Positions 15,059 to 23,368 of a stretch of 26,790 nt of DNA are shown here, one piece after another (the stretch's first letter is position 1; every line of letters begins with the position of its first letter). The notes beneath the pieces are model-generated. The model saw only the letters and a program-made list of their open reading frames with translations, ran no database searches and had not been told where the DNA came from. The translations under genes were made by a program, and so were the position numbers. The stretch comes from a virus, in the IMG/VR virus record IMGVR_UViG_3300047300_000201, positions 1 through 26,790 of that record; one strand, written 5' to 3'.

Positions 15059-16132
15059 GTGAGCAATAAACTAAAAATAGCCGTTTACGCCATCAGCAAA
15101 AACGAAGAGAAGTTTGTCAAGCGCTTTTGTGAATCAGCCAAAGATGCTGACATCATTTTGATTGGCGACACTGGATCGACTGACGACACAGTTGGGTTGG
15201 CCAGAGAATGTGGCGCAGCCGTTGCCGCCATTCGCATTCGACCCTGGCGCTTTGACAAAGCCCGTGAGGCCACTCTCGCTCTTTTGCCTGATGACGTAGA
15301 TGTTTGCATTTCTCTGGACCTTGATGAAATCTTGGAGCCAGGATGGCGTGAAGAGATTGAGCGTGTCTGGACAGCCGACACAACCCGACTGCGATACAAG
15401 TTCGACTGGGGGTGCGGAATTGCTTTCTACTACGAAAAAATCCATCATCGTCATGGTTATTTTTGGCATCACCCTTGCCATGAATATCCAAGGCCCGACC
15501 CCAGAACCAAAGAAGTCTGGGCGCACACTGACATGCTTTTGGTCAGCCACCACCCCGATCCGACCAAGTCCAGAAGCCAATATATGGACTTGCTGGATGT
15601 GGCGGTCAAAGAAGATCCTGATTGCCCCAGAAACGCCTTCTATCACGCCCGTGAGTTGACTTTTAACTGGCGCTGGGGTGAAGCCATCACCGCCTTGAAC
15701 AAGTACCTTGAAATGCCTCAGGCCACTTGGCAAAACGAGCGGTGCTACGCCATGCGACTTCTTGGCCAAGCCCATGCAGAACTTAAGCAGGACTGGGCGG
15801 CAATCAAGTGGTTGCGGCTGGCCTGTGCTGAAGCGCCAGACACCCGTGAGCCTTGGGTGGATTTGGCCATGCTGTGCTACCGACTGAGTATGTGGCCAGA
15901 ATGCTATTCGGCCTCAATGTCGGCTTTGGCCATAACAAATAAGGCTGCTGTGTACACAATGGACCCCACAGTTTGGACCGAAAAGCCTTATGATTTAGCA
16001 TCCATCGCCTGTTGGCATTTGGGTATGAAAGACAAGGCAGTTGAATACTGCAAACAAGCTCTGGAATTCAACCCATCTGATGCTCGGTTGATACGCAATC
16101 TAGAGCAAATGACCGAGGAACAGCATGTCTGA
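15059..16132 (+). CDS. Family 2-like (GT-A) glycosyltransferase with C-terminal TPR-like region
   Basis: A 357-residue protein. The N-terminal GT-A fold shows the nucleotide-binding start (IAVYAISKNEEKFV, residues 7-20), GDTGSTDDT (36-44) and a DLD metal motif at 87-89 (SLDLDEIL). A His/Trp-rich acceptor region follows (HHRHGYFWHHPCHEYP). Residues about 190-350 are alpha-helical with TPR spacing (ALNKYLEM, LGQAHAELKQDWAAIKW, AVEYCKQALEFNPSDARL). Such GT-TPR proteins transfer sugars to proteins or other acceptors. The start is GTG at 15059 with AAAGG upstream. The gene ends in an eight-base overlap with the nozzle gene. Encoded within the virion block, it could act on the collagen-like fibre, or alternatively on host surface glycans. 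Confidence 0.85.
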   Translation: MSNKLKIAVYAISKNEEKFVKRFCESAKDADIILIGDTGSTDDTVGLARECGAAVAAIRIRPWRFDKAREATLALLPDDVDVCISLDLDEILEPGWREEIERVWTADTTRLRYKFDWGCGIAFYYEKIHHRHGYFWHHPCHEYPRPDPRTKEVWAHTDMLLVSHHPDPTKSRSQYMDLLDVAVKEDPDCPRNAFYHARELTFNWRWGEAITALNKYLEMPQATWQNERCYAMRLLGQAHAELKQDWAAIKWLRLACAEAPDTREPWVDLAMLCYRLSMWPECYSASMSALAITNKAAVYTMDPTVWTEKPYDLASIACWHLGMKDKAVEYCKQALEFNPSDARLIRNLEQMTEEQHV

Positions 16133-17744
16133 TTACAGCCGTCTGCGCACACCATTTACGAACATGAGCTTCACGCCCGATGTTCCCAGTAACGCTCTTG
16201 GCCCCGATGAATACAACAACGGCCTGAATGTAGAAGCTGATGTGCGTGGGATGAAGAAGATCAATGGCGAACAATCTATTTTGTCGGCTATTCCTGGCCA
16301 CACAATCTTCATCGACGGCAATTTCCGAACTGAAGCAAACTGGGTTTATGTTGCAGCCACTCGTGAAGGTCGGTGGTATCAAATCAATCAACTTGGAATT
16401 ACCAATATAACCCCAGGTTTTGGCGCAAATCCATCGGCTGCTCTTTCTGGTTATAACGATGATTTGAACATTACAGCATCGTGGGTTGGTGGTGTGTTCT
16501 TCATCAATGACACTTTGCGCCCACCGATGTATTACCGCCCCACGGACACAGAAATCAGGCTTTACGACACATCGCCCGACAACTATGTCTGGAACTACGG
16601 GACAAACGTCTTGGCCACCCGTGCTGGGTTTATGCGCAATTTCTGCTCTCCCAATGTGGGCAACATCCTGATTGCTGGCAACTTGACCCAGGATTTGGAT
16701 ACCAGCGTCACCGTCAACTATCCAACCACCGTCAGATGGTCGCAAGCGTTTGCTCAAACAGGTGTTCCAGCCACTTGGGAGCCAACCCTGACCAACATTG
16801 CCAACGAACAAGAAGTGCCCGTCCGTGGGCCTTTGATCGACGGGTTTTTCCTTGGCGGCAACTTTTACGTCTGCTCATATTGGGACACCGTAGTGTTTAG
16901 CCCTATCGCCTACCAAAGCAGTACAGCACCCATTTTTGGTGTGCGACTGTTCAACCAGGGTCGTGGTTTGTTGAACAACAACTGCTGGGCGAACACCGAC
17001 CAAAACGTCTATGGCGTTGACAGTCGTGACATTTGGGTTTTTGATGGGTCGCAATTCCAGTCGCTGGGCAACCAAAAGGTCAGAAACTACTTCTTTGACA
17101 ACCTCAGTCCAACCTATGGAGACAGGTTGTTTGTGGTCAACAACACCAAGAAATACCAAATCGAGATTTACTACCCCGACTTGAACAGCACGGGCTGGTG
17201 CAACAAGATGTTGTCTTGGCGATATGACCTGAACGTCTGGAATGCGCCCAAAGATGTTGATGGCGCTTGCAATGCCTGTGAATCACCTGTTTACAGCATC
17301 GATGAAGCCGCATTCATGTATGCCTCACGCTGCGTGACTTATGGCCGTGGCGGTGTTTCGGGCGCAACCTTGAACCAAACAGGGCAAGGCAATTCATTCA
17401 ATGGCGATCCAATTCCCGTGTTGTTTGAGCGCAACAATGTGGTTTTGCAAACAGAAAAGGGTCCAGTGCCCTATTCCTGCAAAACCTACATCCACAGGGC
17501 TTTGCCTGAAATTGCTGGCTCTGGTACTGTTGACATCACGGTTGGCGGGGCAAACTCCACCGCCCAAGACCCAATCTATGGACAAACGGGTGTTGTGAGC
17601 ATTGTGACCGACAATCCTTGGGTGACTACACAGCAAAACTCTGTGCGCACCGTGTCAATCAAGGTGGAATCAAATGATGCCACCGACACTTGGAATATGA
17701 CTGCCATGAACTGGCAAGCCACTGTTGTAGAGGATGCGTTCTAA
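16125..17744 (+). CDS. Tail nozzle / P22 gp10-like stabilisation protein, putative
   Basis: A 539-residue, nearly all-beta protein. It has repeated blades ending in aromatic and Asn/Asp-rich turns (WVYVAATREGRWYQIN, GGVFFINDTLRPPMYY, RDIWVFDGSQFQSLG, RLFVVNNTKKYQIEIYYP). This suggests a beta-propeller with extra domains, as in P22 gp10 and podovirus nozzle proteins. The N-terminus (LGPDEYNNGLNVEADVRGMKK, then PGH) resembles the start of gp10-like proteins. It would extend the adaptor ring and close the tail channel. GAGGAA lies upstream of the ATG, inside the glycosyltransferase gene. The match is structural reasoning by eye, so another tail-hub protein remains possible. Confidence 0.6.
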   Translation: MSDYSRLRTPFTNMSFTPDVPSNALGPDEYNNGLNVEADVRGMKKINGEQSILSAIPGHTIFIDGNFRTEANWVYVAATREGRWYQINQLGITNITPGFGANPSAALSGYNDDLNITASWVGGVFFINDTLRPPMYYRPTDTEIRLYDTSPDNYVWNYGTNVLATRAGFMRNFCSPNVGNILIAGNLTQDLDTSVTVNYPTTVRWSQAFAQTGVPATWEPTLTNIANEQEVPVRGPLIDGFFLGGNFYVCSYWDTVVFSPIAYQSSTAPIFGVRLFNQGRGLLNNNCWANTDQNVYGVDSRDIWVFDGSQFQSLGNQKVRNYFFDNLSPTYGDRLFVVNNTKKYQIEIYYPDLNSTGWCNKMLSWRYDLNVWNAPKDVDGACNACESPVYSIDEAAFMYASRCVTYGRGGVSGATLNQTGQGNSFNGDPIPVLFERNNVVLQTEKGPVPYSCKTYIHRALPEIAGSGTVDITVGGANSTAQDPIYGQTGVVSIVTDNPWVTTQQNSVRTVSIKVESNDATDTWNMTAMNWQATVVEDAF

Positions 17745-19906
17745 TGCCATTTGCCCTTGATGGAAATCCAACGATCTCGGAGATTGCCGAGGCGGTTAAT
17801 TACATCTTGGCCAACCTTGGCTCTGGCACTCCTCCAGGTCAATATCCTGTCAACAATAACCCATCTACAGGCTTTATTTCCAATGTTGTTGGAACGCTGA
17901 TTCAATATCAGTATCGATACTTGGATGTGAAGTATGCAGACAGCCCTGCTGGATTGAACTTTAGCGACAACCCATATGGCCGACTGTACTTTGGGTTGTT
18001 CAACACAGAGACGGTCACAGAAAGCACCAACCCAACCCAATACACATGGTTTCAAGTAACGGGAGGTTTTGGCGCAACTAAGACCTTGTGGGTGGTTACT
18101 GCTGGAGGTAGACATGCCACATTTGCAGCCTCACAAGAAGCGCCAGACTTAAATCAAAACTGGCGTCTTGTTCCACTTCGCTCCATCGATTTGGACAACC
18201 CGTTCAAGCCGTTTGATCAGTGGATGAATGTCAAGTTTGCTGATGACAGTGCTGGCACGAATATCAGTGATAGTCCAACAGACAAGTTGTTTTATGGTTT
18301 GGCCACATCAACCGACAACACCATTTCAACAGACCCGACGGTTTATGAGTGGTCGCCCTTTGACTTTGGCACAACCAATCAGTTGTTTTATCGGTCTTTT
18401 GGTGGGCGCAACATTTCATTTGTTCCCGCTGAAAACAAGCCAATCGGCTACATCCCCTACATCTATGGAACAACAATTAATCTGGATGTGGCTACATTAG
18501 GGGCTGTTGATGAGCTTGGCATCATTTCATCTTCGCCATTGATCGTTGAGTCGCCATATAGATATTTGTTGGTGAGATATGCTGATGATGAAAATGGAAG
18601 CGGATTATCGTCAGATCCCACTGGCAAAAGTTACTTTGGCCTTCAAGCATCCGACATCATTGCAATTGACAACAATCCTGCCGATTACCTTTGGTTTTCT
18701 GCTGGCGGCACATTTTTGTCTGGTTTGAATTTATGGGTGAGGACTACAGGCGGAAACACCACTCAATTCAATCTTTCCAATGATGCGCCCGATGTCACTG
18801 GTTGGATAAATCAAACTGCTCAAACAACAACTTCCAATCCATCAATTGATGTGTACAGTCGATCTGGTTTGATTGTGACCAATATCACAAGTCCAACCGA
18901 TGGGCGAATTGGCTATTCCAACCTTGGAGCGAACGGAATCGTCAATTTGAATCTTGATCCATATGGACAAGGTCGAGACACTGGTGGGTATTCTTTTGAT
19001 CCCGCCTCAACTTCTACTGTTGAGGTGGATCAGTTTGGTCGAGTTGTTCAAGCCGCCCCAGTGGACACTGTGTTGTACAGCACATTGCAAACATATGCAA
19101 CCGCTGGACAAACTGCTTTCAGCTTTTCAAATGCGCAGCCTGATCAAATTTTGGTTTTTAGAAATGGTGCATTTCTTGATCCAAGTAGCGACTATTCAAG
19201 AACATCTACAACCGTTACCCTATCAAGTGCATGTGCGCTGAATGACGTTATTCAGATGTACTACATCAGGCTGATTGATGCAGACACATCAGCAGACAAA
19301 GTGCCTTTTGTTGTTCAGTACGAAACGCTTTCATTTGGTCAGGCAATTATTCCAAGCACAAATATTGATGGCGCTGAAGTTTTGTTTATCAATGGCGCTT
19401 TAATTGTTGACAGTGATTACGACTACATTGGAACAAATCAAGGTTATGAACTGATTACGCCATCAGTCGGTGGCAACATGAATATTGTGGTTTTTGCATT
19501 CAACAACGCAAATACTTTGATTTTTTCAGAGAATTACACACAGACTACATATGCCAACACCAATGTGGTTTTTCCAACCCAGTTCTATAGAAACTCACAC
19601 TTGATGTGGCTCAACGGCTCCTTATTGAAGCCTGGAACTGACTACACAATGGTTGGATCTAATCCCTTGCTTTATGGCTACACGGCAGTTGGTTCTTTAC
19701 CATTTAGTGGGCAGCCTTCTCAATTTGTATCTTTCAAAAGCTCTGGCGAGGCATCTGCATCTTCTTTAAGCGGGGCTGCTGTTTTGGGTATGGACATGCC
19801 AATCCAAATTGAACACAAGCCAAGCATGAGAGAGTTGTTTAACGATATGCAAAAAGAACTTGAACGCCTAAAATCTGAACTTGAAATGCTGAAAGGCTCA
19901 AAATGA
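17744..19906 (+). CDS. Long repeat tail fibre with three tandem beta domains
   Basis: A 720-residue fibre. A short N-terminal helix (ISEIAEAVNYILANLG, residues 11-26) may anchor it. Three tandem copies of a roughly 85-100-residue domain follow at about 56-145, 158-240 and 271-356, sharing V-(K/R)-(Y/F)-AD, then P-x-(G/D)-(R/K)-x-(Y/F)-x-G-L, then Y-x-W and a GG near the end. Next comes the GRVVQAAPVDT segment common in fibres. Three copies of a smaller domain, best seen at 450-510 and 596-648 (LVFRNGAFLDPSSDY and LMWLNGSLLKPGTDY), come next. The C-terminus is a coiled coil (MRELFNDMQKELERLKSELE). ATG 17744 overlaps the previous TAA and has AGAGGA upstream; an in-frame ATG at 17690 would add 18 residues inside the nozzle gene. 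Confidence 0.8.
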   Translation: MPFALDGNPTISEIAEAVNYILANLGSGTPPGQYPVNNNPSTGFISNVVGTLIQYQYRYLDVKYADSPAGLNFSDNPYGRLYFGLFNTETVTESTNPTQYTWFQVTGGFGATKTLWVVTAGGRHATFAASQEAPDLNQNWRLVPLRSIDLDNPFKPFDQWMNVKFADDSAGTNISDSPTDKLFYGLATSTDNTISTDPTVYEWSPFDFGTTNQLFYRSFGGRNISFVPAENKPIGYIPYIYGTTINLDVATLGAVDELGIISSSPLIVESPYRYLLVRYADDENGSGLSSDPTGKSYFGLQASDIIAIDNNPADYLWFSAGGTFLSGLNLWVRTTGGNTTQFNLSNDAPDVTGWINQTAQTTTSNPSIDVYSRSGLIVTNITSPTDGRIGYSNLGANGIVNLNLDPYGQGRDTGGYSFDPASTSTVEVDQFGRVVQAAPVDTVLYSTLQTYATAGQTAFSFSNAQPDQILVFRNGAFLDPSSDYSRTSTTVTLSSACALNDVIQMYYIRLIDADTSADKVPFVVQYETLSFGQAIIPSTNIDGAEVLFINGALIVDSDYDYIGTNQGYELITPSVGGNMNIVVFAFNNANTLIFSENYTQTTYANTNVVFPTQFYRNSHLMWLNGSLLKPGTDYTMVGSNPLLYGYTAVGSLPFSGQPSQFVSFKSSGEASASSLSGAAVLGMDMPIQIEHKPSMRELFNDMQKELERLKSELEMLKGSK

Positions 19907-20247
19907 CCCAAGCAATGAATCTGGCAAATTTTGCCAACGGACTTGATTCGTCAGGGCAAATTCCACCAACTCAATTAAATGCCCCAGTCCCCATTTCAAA
20001 GGGCGGCACAAATGCCGCAACTGCTTCAGACGCAAGAAATAGTCTTGGCTTAGAAATTGGCGTGGATATTCCTGCAACTGATGGTACTGGAGCAACTGGA
20101 ATCTGGCCTATTGACATTGAAGGATCTGCACCGACATTGCAAACAACCAATTTCACCATTGAGGAGTCTGGCGGAAACTTGGTAATTAAATATGGTGCAA
20201 CAACCATTGTGACAATTTCATCCACTGGAACCATCGCTGCTGGCTAA
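19903..20247 (+). CDS. Small tail-fibre protein
   Basis: A 114-residue protein. Its first part (MNLANFANGLDSSGQIPPTQLN, then PVPISKGGTNAATASDARNSLGL) is a common motif set in phage fibres, where the IxKGGTxAxTAxxAxxxLG stretch links attachment and receptor domains. The second half is beta-rich and ends GATTIVTISSTGTIAAG, as fibre shafts do. The start overlaps the previous stop (ATGA). It is probably a short fibre or a detachable fibre segment working with the 720-residue fibre or the Gly-rich protein encoded next. No enzymatic motif is seen. Confidence 0.75.
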   Translation: MTQAMNLANFANGLDSSGQIPPTQLNAPVPISKGGTNAATASDARNSLGLEIGVDIPATDGTGATGIWPIDIEGSAPTLQTTNFTIEESGGNLVIKYGATTIVTISSTGTIAAG

Positions 20248-20258
20248 AAGGAGAATTC

Positions 20259-20894
20259 ATGGCAACCACATCAATAGGTTCAACTGGAGTCACATTTCCT
20301 GACTCGACGCTACAACAAACCGCAAACAACGTCACAGGCGTTCCTGTTATTACGCAATACTCTATCCCAGGCACATTTATCAAGACACCCTCTCTGAAAG
20401 CCATTAAGGTAACAGTTATTGGGTCTGGTGGTGGTGGTGCTTCTGCTCCAACGGGGTGGGGCTCTGGTGGTGGTGGAGGTGGTTTTGCGCAAAGAGTTTA
20501 TCCAGCAGTCTCCTTGCCGTCTTCGGCTGTGCCATTTACTGTTGGTTCTGCGGTTGGCGTAAATGCTTCTGGAAATAGTTCCTCTTTTGGCGTTTCTCCT
20601 TTGACGGTAATTACTGCAACTGGCGGAGGCGCTGGGACATCACCATCATCAAGCTCATACTCAACAGCTTTGCCAGCAAACGGTGGTAGCGTTGGATCTG
20701 GATCTAATGGAAATATCAATGGATCTGGAACGCAGGGTGGAAGTGGTGGAAAAGCTGCTACACCAGCACCACTCTCCACAACTTATGCGACAACGCAAGG
20801 CCAAGGTGGCACGGGAGTTTGGGGGATTGGAAATGGTGGGGGTTATGGCGGTGGCGGATCTGTCGGTGCTGTGATTATTGAGGAGTTGTATTGA
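20259..20894 (+). CDS. Second glycine-rich adhesin / fibre tip protein
   Basis: A 211-residue protein. The N-terminus (TSIGSTGVTFPDSTLQQTA) is a recurrent phage fibre motif. Residues 37-60 form beta strands (FIKTPSLKAIKVTVIGSGGGG). The rest is Gly/Ser/Ala-rich, with GGGGGGFAQRVYPAVSLPSS, VPFTVGSAVGVNASGNSSSFGV and a final GGGYGGGGSVGAVIIEELY. This G-x-G-G-x-x-G layout, with Phe/Val strands and a closing acidic tip, is typical of Gly-rich tip proteins with polyglycine-like cores. It lacks the GTR-x-G ending of the other Gly-rich protein (12844), so the two are analogues rather than recent duplicates. AAAGGAGAATTC precedes the ATG. It probably contacts the host receptor. Confidence 0.75.
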   Translation: MATTSIGSTGVTFPDSTLQQTANNVTGVPVITQYSIPGTFIKTPSLKAIKVTVIGSGGGGASAPTGWGSGGGGGGFAQRVYPAVSLPSSAVPFTVGSAVGVNASGNSSSFGVSPLTVITATGGGAGTSPSSSSYSTALPANGGSVGSGSNGNINGSGTQGGSGGKAATPAPLSTTYATTQGQGGTGVWGIGNGGGYGGGGSVGAVIIEELY

Positions 20895-21103
20895 TGAAGG
20901 CTTTAATTTCAACAAATGAAAAATGCAATTCTGGTTATCGTGTCGCTCAAGTGGAAAGCAATCAAAACACATTTCCAGTTGCCGAGCCATTTATGTTTTG
21001 GGTAAATTGTGCAGACAATGTCGTTGCCGACAAATTTTGGTTTGACCCTGCCGACCAATCAATTAAACCTATTCCTGAACCTAAACCACCTGTGGAGGCT
21101 TAA
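20894..21103 (+). CDS. Small protein following the second adhesin, unknown
   Basis: A 69-residue protein. The core has the pattern YRVAQVESNQNTFPVAEP followed by FMFWVNCADNVVADKFWFDP, which I recognise as a short family often found beside phage fibre genes. The C-terminus is Pro-rich. I chose ATG 20894, which overlaps the previous stop as TGATG and has GAGGAG upstream, over a TTG at 20891. Its stop overlaps the next gene's start as TAATG. A chaperone or tip-associated role is plausible from position. It contains two Cys and several Trp/Phe, so it may be a small beta fold. Confidence 0.7.
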   Translation: MKALISTNEKCNSGYRVAQVESNQNTFPVAEPFMFWVNCADNVVADKFWFDPADQSIKPIPEPKPPVEA

Positions 21104-22212
21104 TGTGTAATCAACTGTCTCAGTTCTCTATTGAAAAGTATGTACATCTCAAGGGATTCCTTGACATTGAAAATTGCAAAGAATTGACTGCGGAACTGAA
21201 GCGGTTGGTTTCTCAGCAAGTCACCGTCAAAGATGCTCAATGCCCTAAATCAGAAGCCATCCACGGGGCTATGATTTTTGACAAGCTTTTGGTTGATCTT
21301 TTGCCTCACTTTGAAAAATATGCTGGCAAGCGATTGCTACCCACATACAGCTATGCTCGTTTGTATCAGCCAGGAGAAAGGTTAGAGATCCATACGGATC
21401 GTGAGGCTTGCGAGATAAGCGCTACCCTTACTCTTGGCTTTGAAGGCAAGCCTTGGCCTATCTACATGGGCGACGAGGGCGGTAAAAATGCCAGCAAGAT
21501 CGAAATGTCTGTTGGCGATGCTGTTTTGTACCGTGGGATGGAAAAGCACCATTGGCGCAAAAAGTTTAAGGGTGAGTGGCAAGCTCAAGTTTTTTTGCAT
21601 TACGTTGATGCTGATGGACCGCACAAAGAATGGAAGTTTGACAAGCGTGAGGGTCTAAATTTGCCCAGGCAAGACATGCAGCATGTCATTTATACAGACA
21701 TTTTGACCAAAGAAGCTTGCGATTCTTTAATCAAGCTGTACAGCCAATCTGCCGTGCCCAAAGAACCTCCTGTGATTGGAATTGGATCTGGAGAAATCAA
21801 TAAATCCATCAGAAACGTAGAGCGGGTTATGTTACCTACCTACAAGGATATTGGTGGTCGTTTGGCCGCTGTTGGCATGGCTGCAAATTATCACCATTGG
21901 AAATTTGACATTACTCACTCCAATCAGGCTGAGTTTTTGATTTATCCCACTGGAGGCCGATATACGGCTCATGTGGATACTTTCTTGGCACATGGCGATG
22001 ATTGTCGTAAACTCACGGTATTGGCCTTCCTAAACGACGATTTCAAGGGTGGCAAGTTCTACATCCAGAACGGGCAAGACAAGTATTACCCCCCGCAAAG
22101 CAAAGGCACAGTTCTGGTGTTCCCAAGCTTCCTCGTGCATGGCGTTGAGGACATTGAAGAAGGAACACGTTATTCAGCGGTCTGCTGGATGGTTGGTAAA
22201 TTCTTCCGATAA
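21103..22212 (+). CDS. Tandem two-domain 2OG-Fe(II) oxygenase
   Basis: A 369-residue protein made of two oxygenase domains. The first (about 1-188) has His97-x-Asp99 in LEIHTDREACEIS and a distal His149 or His150 in GMEKHHWR. The position matching the usual 2-oxoglutarate-binding Arg appears to be Trp159. The second (about 192-369) is canonical: His290-x-Asp292 in YTAHVDTFL, distal His346 in SFLVHGVED and Arg356 in EGTRYSAVCW, as in PKHD-type prolyl hydroxylases. Such enzymes hydroxylate proteins or small molecules using O2 and 2-oxoglutarate. GGAGG precedes the ATG, which overlaps the previous stop. Encoded right after fibre genes, it is a candidate to modify them. Confidence 0.88.
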   Translation: MCNQLSQFSIEKYVHLKGFLDIENCKELTAELKRLVSQQVTVKDAQCPKSEAIHGAMIFDKLLVDLLPHFEKYAGKRLLPTYSYARLYQPGERLEIHTDREACEISATLTLGFEGKPWPIYMGDEGGKNASKIEMSVGDAVLYRGMEKHHWRKKFKGEWQAQVFLHYVDADGPHKEWKFDKREGLNLPRQDMQHVIYTDILTKEACDSLIKLYSQSAVPKEPPVIGIGSGEINKSIRNVERVMLPTYKDIGGRLAAVGMAANYHHWKFDITHSNQAEFLIYPTGGRYTAHVDTFLAHGDDCRKLTVLAFLNDDFKGGKFYIQNGQDKYYPPQSKGTVLVFPSFLVHGVEDIEEGTRYSAVCWMVGKFFR

Positions 22213-22220
22213 GGGAAATC

Positions 22221-22622
22221 ATGGGCGCTCCATCAGCACAAGTTCAATCAAGCCAGACATCTGACCCCGCATCTAAAGGCGCTGGCCAGTCTGCAAGTAG
22301 TGAGCCAGGATCAGGTAAGGGTGGCCAGATTTCTACGATGTCTGGACAGCCAACAATGGGTCAGCCAAATACCAATGGCAACACAGCTTTGGCTCCAATC
22401 AATCCTAATTTTGTTGCCTCAAATAATGGCGCAACAAATTCAAACCCATACCCAAACACAATTGGCGGTGGCAGCAATTCTGCTGGCCAGCCAATGGGTA
22501 AGGGTGGTGGCGGTGGCCAAGGTAATGGTAAAGGCATGACCAGTGCTGAATTGCAAATGCAGGGCAATCAGAACACTTCTCTTCAGCCACAGACCTTGGC
22601 AAACCAAAGCACAACGTATTAA
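22221..22622 (+). CDS. Low-complexity Gly/Asn/Gln/Ser-rich protein
   Basis: A 133-residue protein, almost entirely Gly, Ser, Asn, Gln, Pro and Ala, with few hydrophobic residues and a GKGGGGGQGNGKG stretch at about 93-105. It is predicted disordered. GGGAAATC lies before the ATG. It lies between the oxygenase and the first Ala-rich internal protein. It may be a virion protein that needs to unfold to leave the head, or a linker/assembly factor. Low complexity prevents a family call, and similar composition can arise independently. Its in-frame codon use matches the neighbours, supporting translation. Confidence 0.6.
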   Translation: MGAPSAQVQSSQTSDPASKGAGQSASSEPGSGKGGQISTMSGQPTMGQPNTNGNTALAPINPNFVASNNGATNSNPYPNTIGGGSNSAGQPMGKGGGGGQGNGKGMTSAELQMQGNQNTSLQPQTLANQSTTY

Positions 22623-22633
22623 GGAGATAAATC

Positions 22634-23356
22634 ATGGGAAGTTCTGGCAAATCATCAGGCGAACAAAGAACTAAAGCAGAGTTAACCCCAGAGCAATCTG
22701 ATCTTTTAAAGACGCAAACAGCGTTCTTGAAAGAAACTGCGCTTCCCGCATACCAACAAACCATAAGGGGAGCCAGGGATGTTTATGGCGAAGTTTCCCC
22801 AAGTGTTGCTGGCGCTGCTAGCCGAGCAATGGATGTTGCTGGCCGTGCAGGGGCAATGCAAGAAGCTCAAGGTGGTGCGGCATATCAAACTGGTTTGAGT
22901 GGCCTTAAAGCCTTGTTTGACCCTCAGTACAAAGAACAGCAAGTGCAAGCCGCTTTGCAAGCTGGCCGTGAATCAGCCCGTGAATCACAAAACGTGCAAA
23001 ACGCAATGTATGGTGGTGCTGGTGCTTTGGGTAGCCAACGCATGGCGCTGGCTGACAGAAACATGGCCGCATTGAATGCACAGCGTCAAGCAACTGCCGC
23101 TGCCGCTGCCGCTGCTGGCGTGGAAGCAAACCGTGCTACTGCCGCTCAACAATTGGCCAACTTTGGTCAAACAGGCTTGAGTGCTGCTCAACAGGCCGCA
23201 GCCTCCCGTGTGGGCTTGGCTGGCGCTCCACAAGACATTTACAACAAGTATGCGTCCGTGGTGTATGGCATTCCTCAGTCCAACACAACGCCTGTGTTTA
23301 CAGGCACTCAAGGCACAACACAGACAGGTGCAAGTCAATCCAAAGGCTTCGGCTGA
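22634..23356 (+). CDS. Ala-rich helical internal/ejection protein candidate
   Basis: A 240-residue protein. Residues about 15-200 form long amphipathic helices rich in Ala, Gln and Arg (RESARESQNVQNAMYGGAGALGSQR at about 115-139, with an Ala run at about 153-160). The N-terminus is polar (MGSSGKSSGEQRTK), and the C-terminus is Thr/Gln/Gly-rich. A central GGAGALGSQR hinge between helices is a pattern I associate with phage DNA-transfer/ejection proteins of podoviruses. It would reside in the head and leave with the DNA. A strong AAGGAGATAAATC precedes the ATG. It is followed closely by two more low-complexity proteins of the same block. Confidence 0.65.
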   Translation: MGSSGKSSGEQRTKAELTPEQSDLLKTQTAFLKETALPAYQQTIRGARDVYGEVSPSVAGAASRAMDVAGRAGAMQEAQGGAAYQTGLSGLKALFDPQYKEQQVQAALQAGRESARESQNVQNAMYGGAGALGSQRMALADRNMAALNAQRQATAAAAAAAGVEANRATAAQQLANFGQTGLSAAQQAAASRVGLAGAPQDIYNKYASVVYGIPQSNTTPVFTGTQGTTQTGASQSKGFG

Positions 23357-23368
23357 TAAGGGGCAATC

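Noticed and set aside
17690-17743. ATG 17690 as start of the long fibre gene
   Set aside because: It would overlap the nozzle gene by 55 bases and add a Cys/His-rich stretch; ATG 17744 overlaps the stop neatly and follows AGAGGA.
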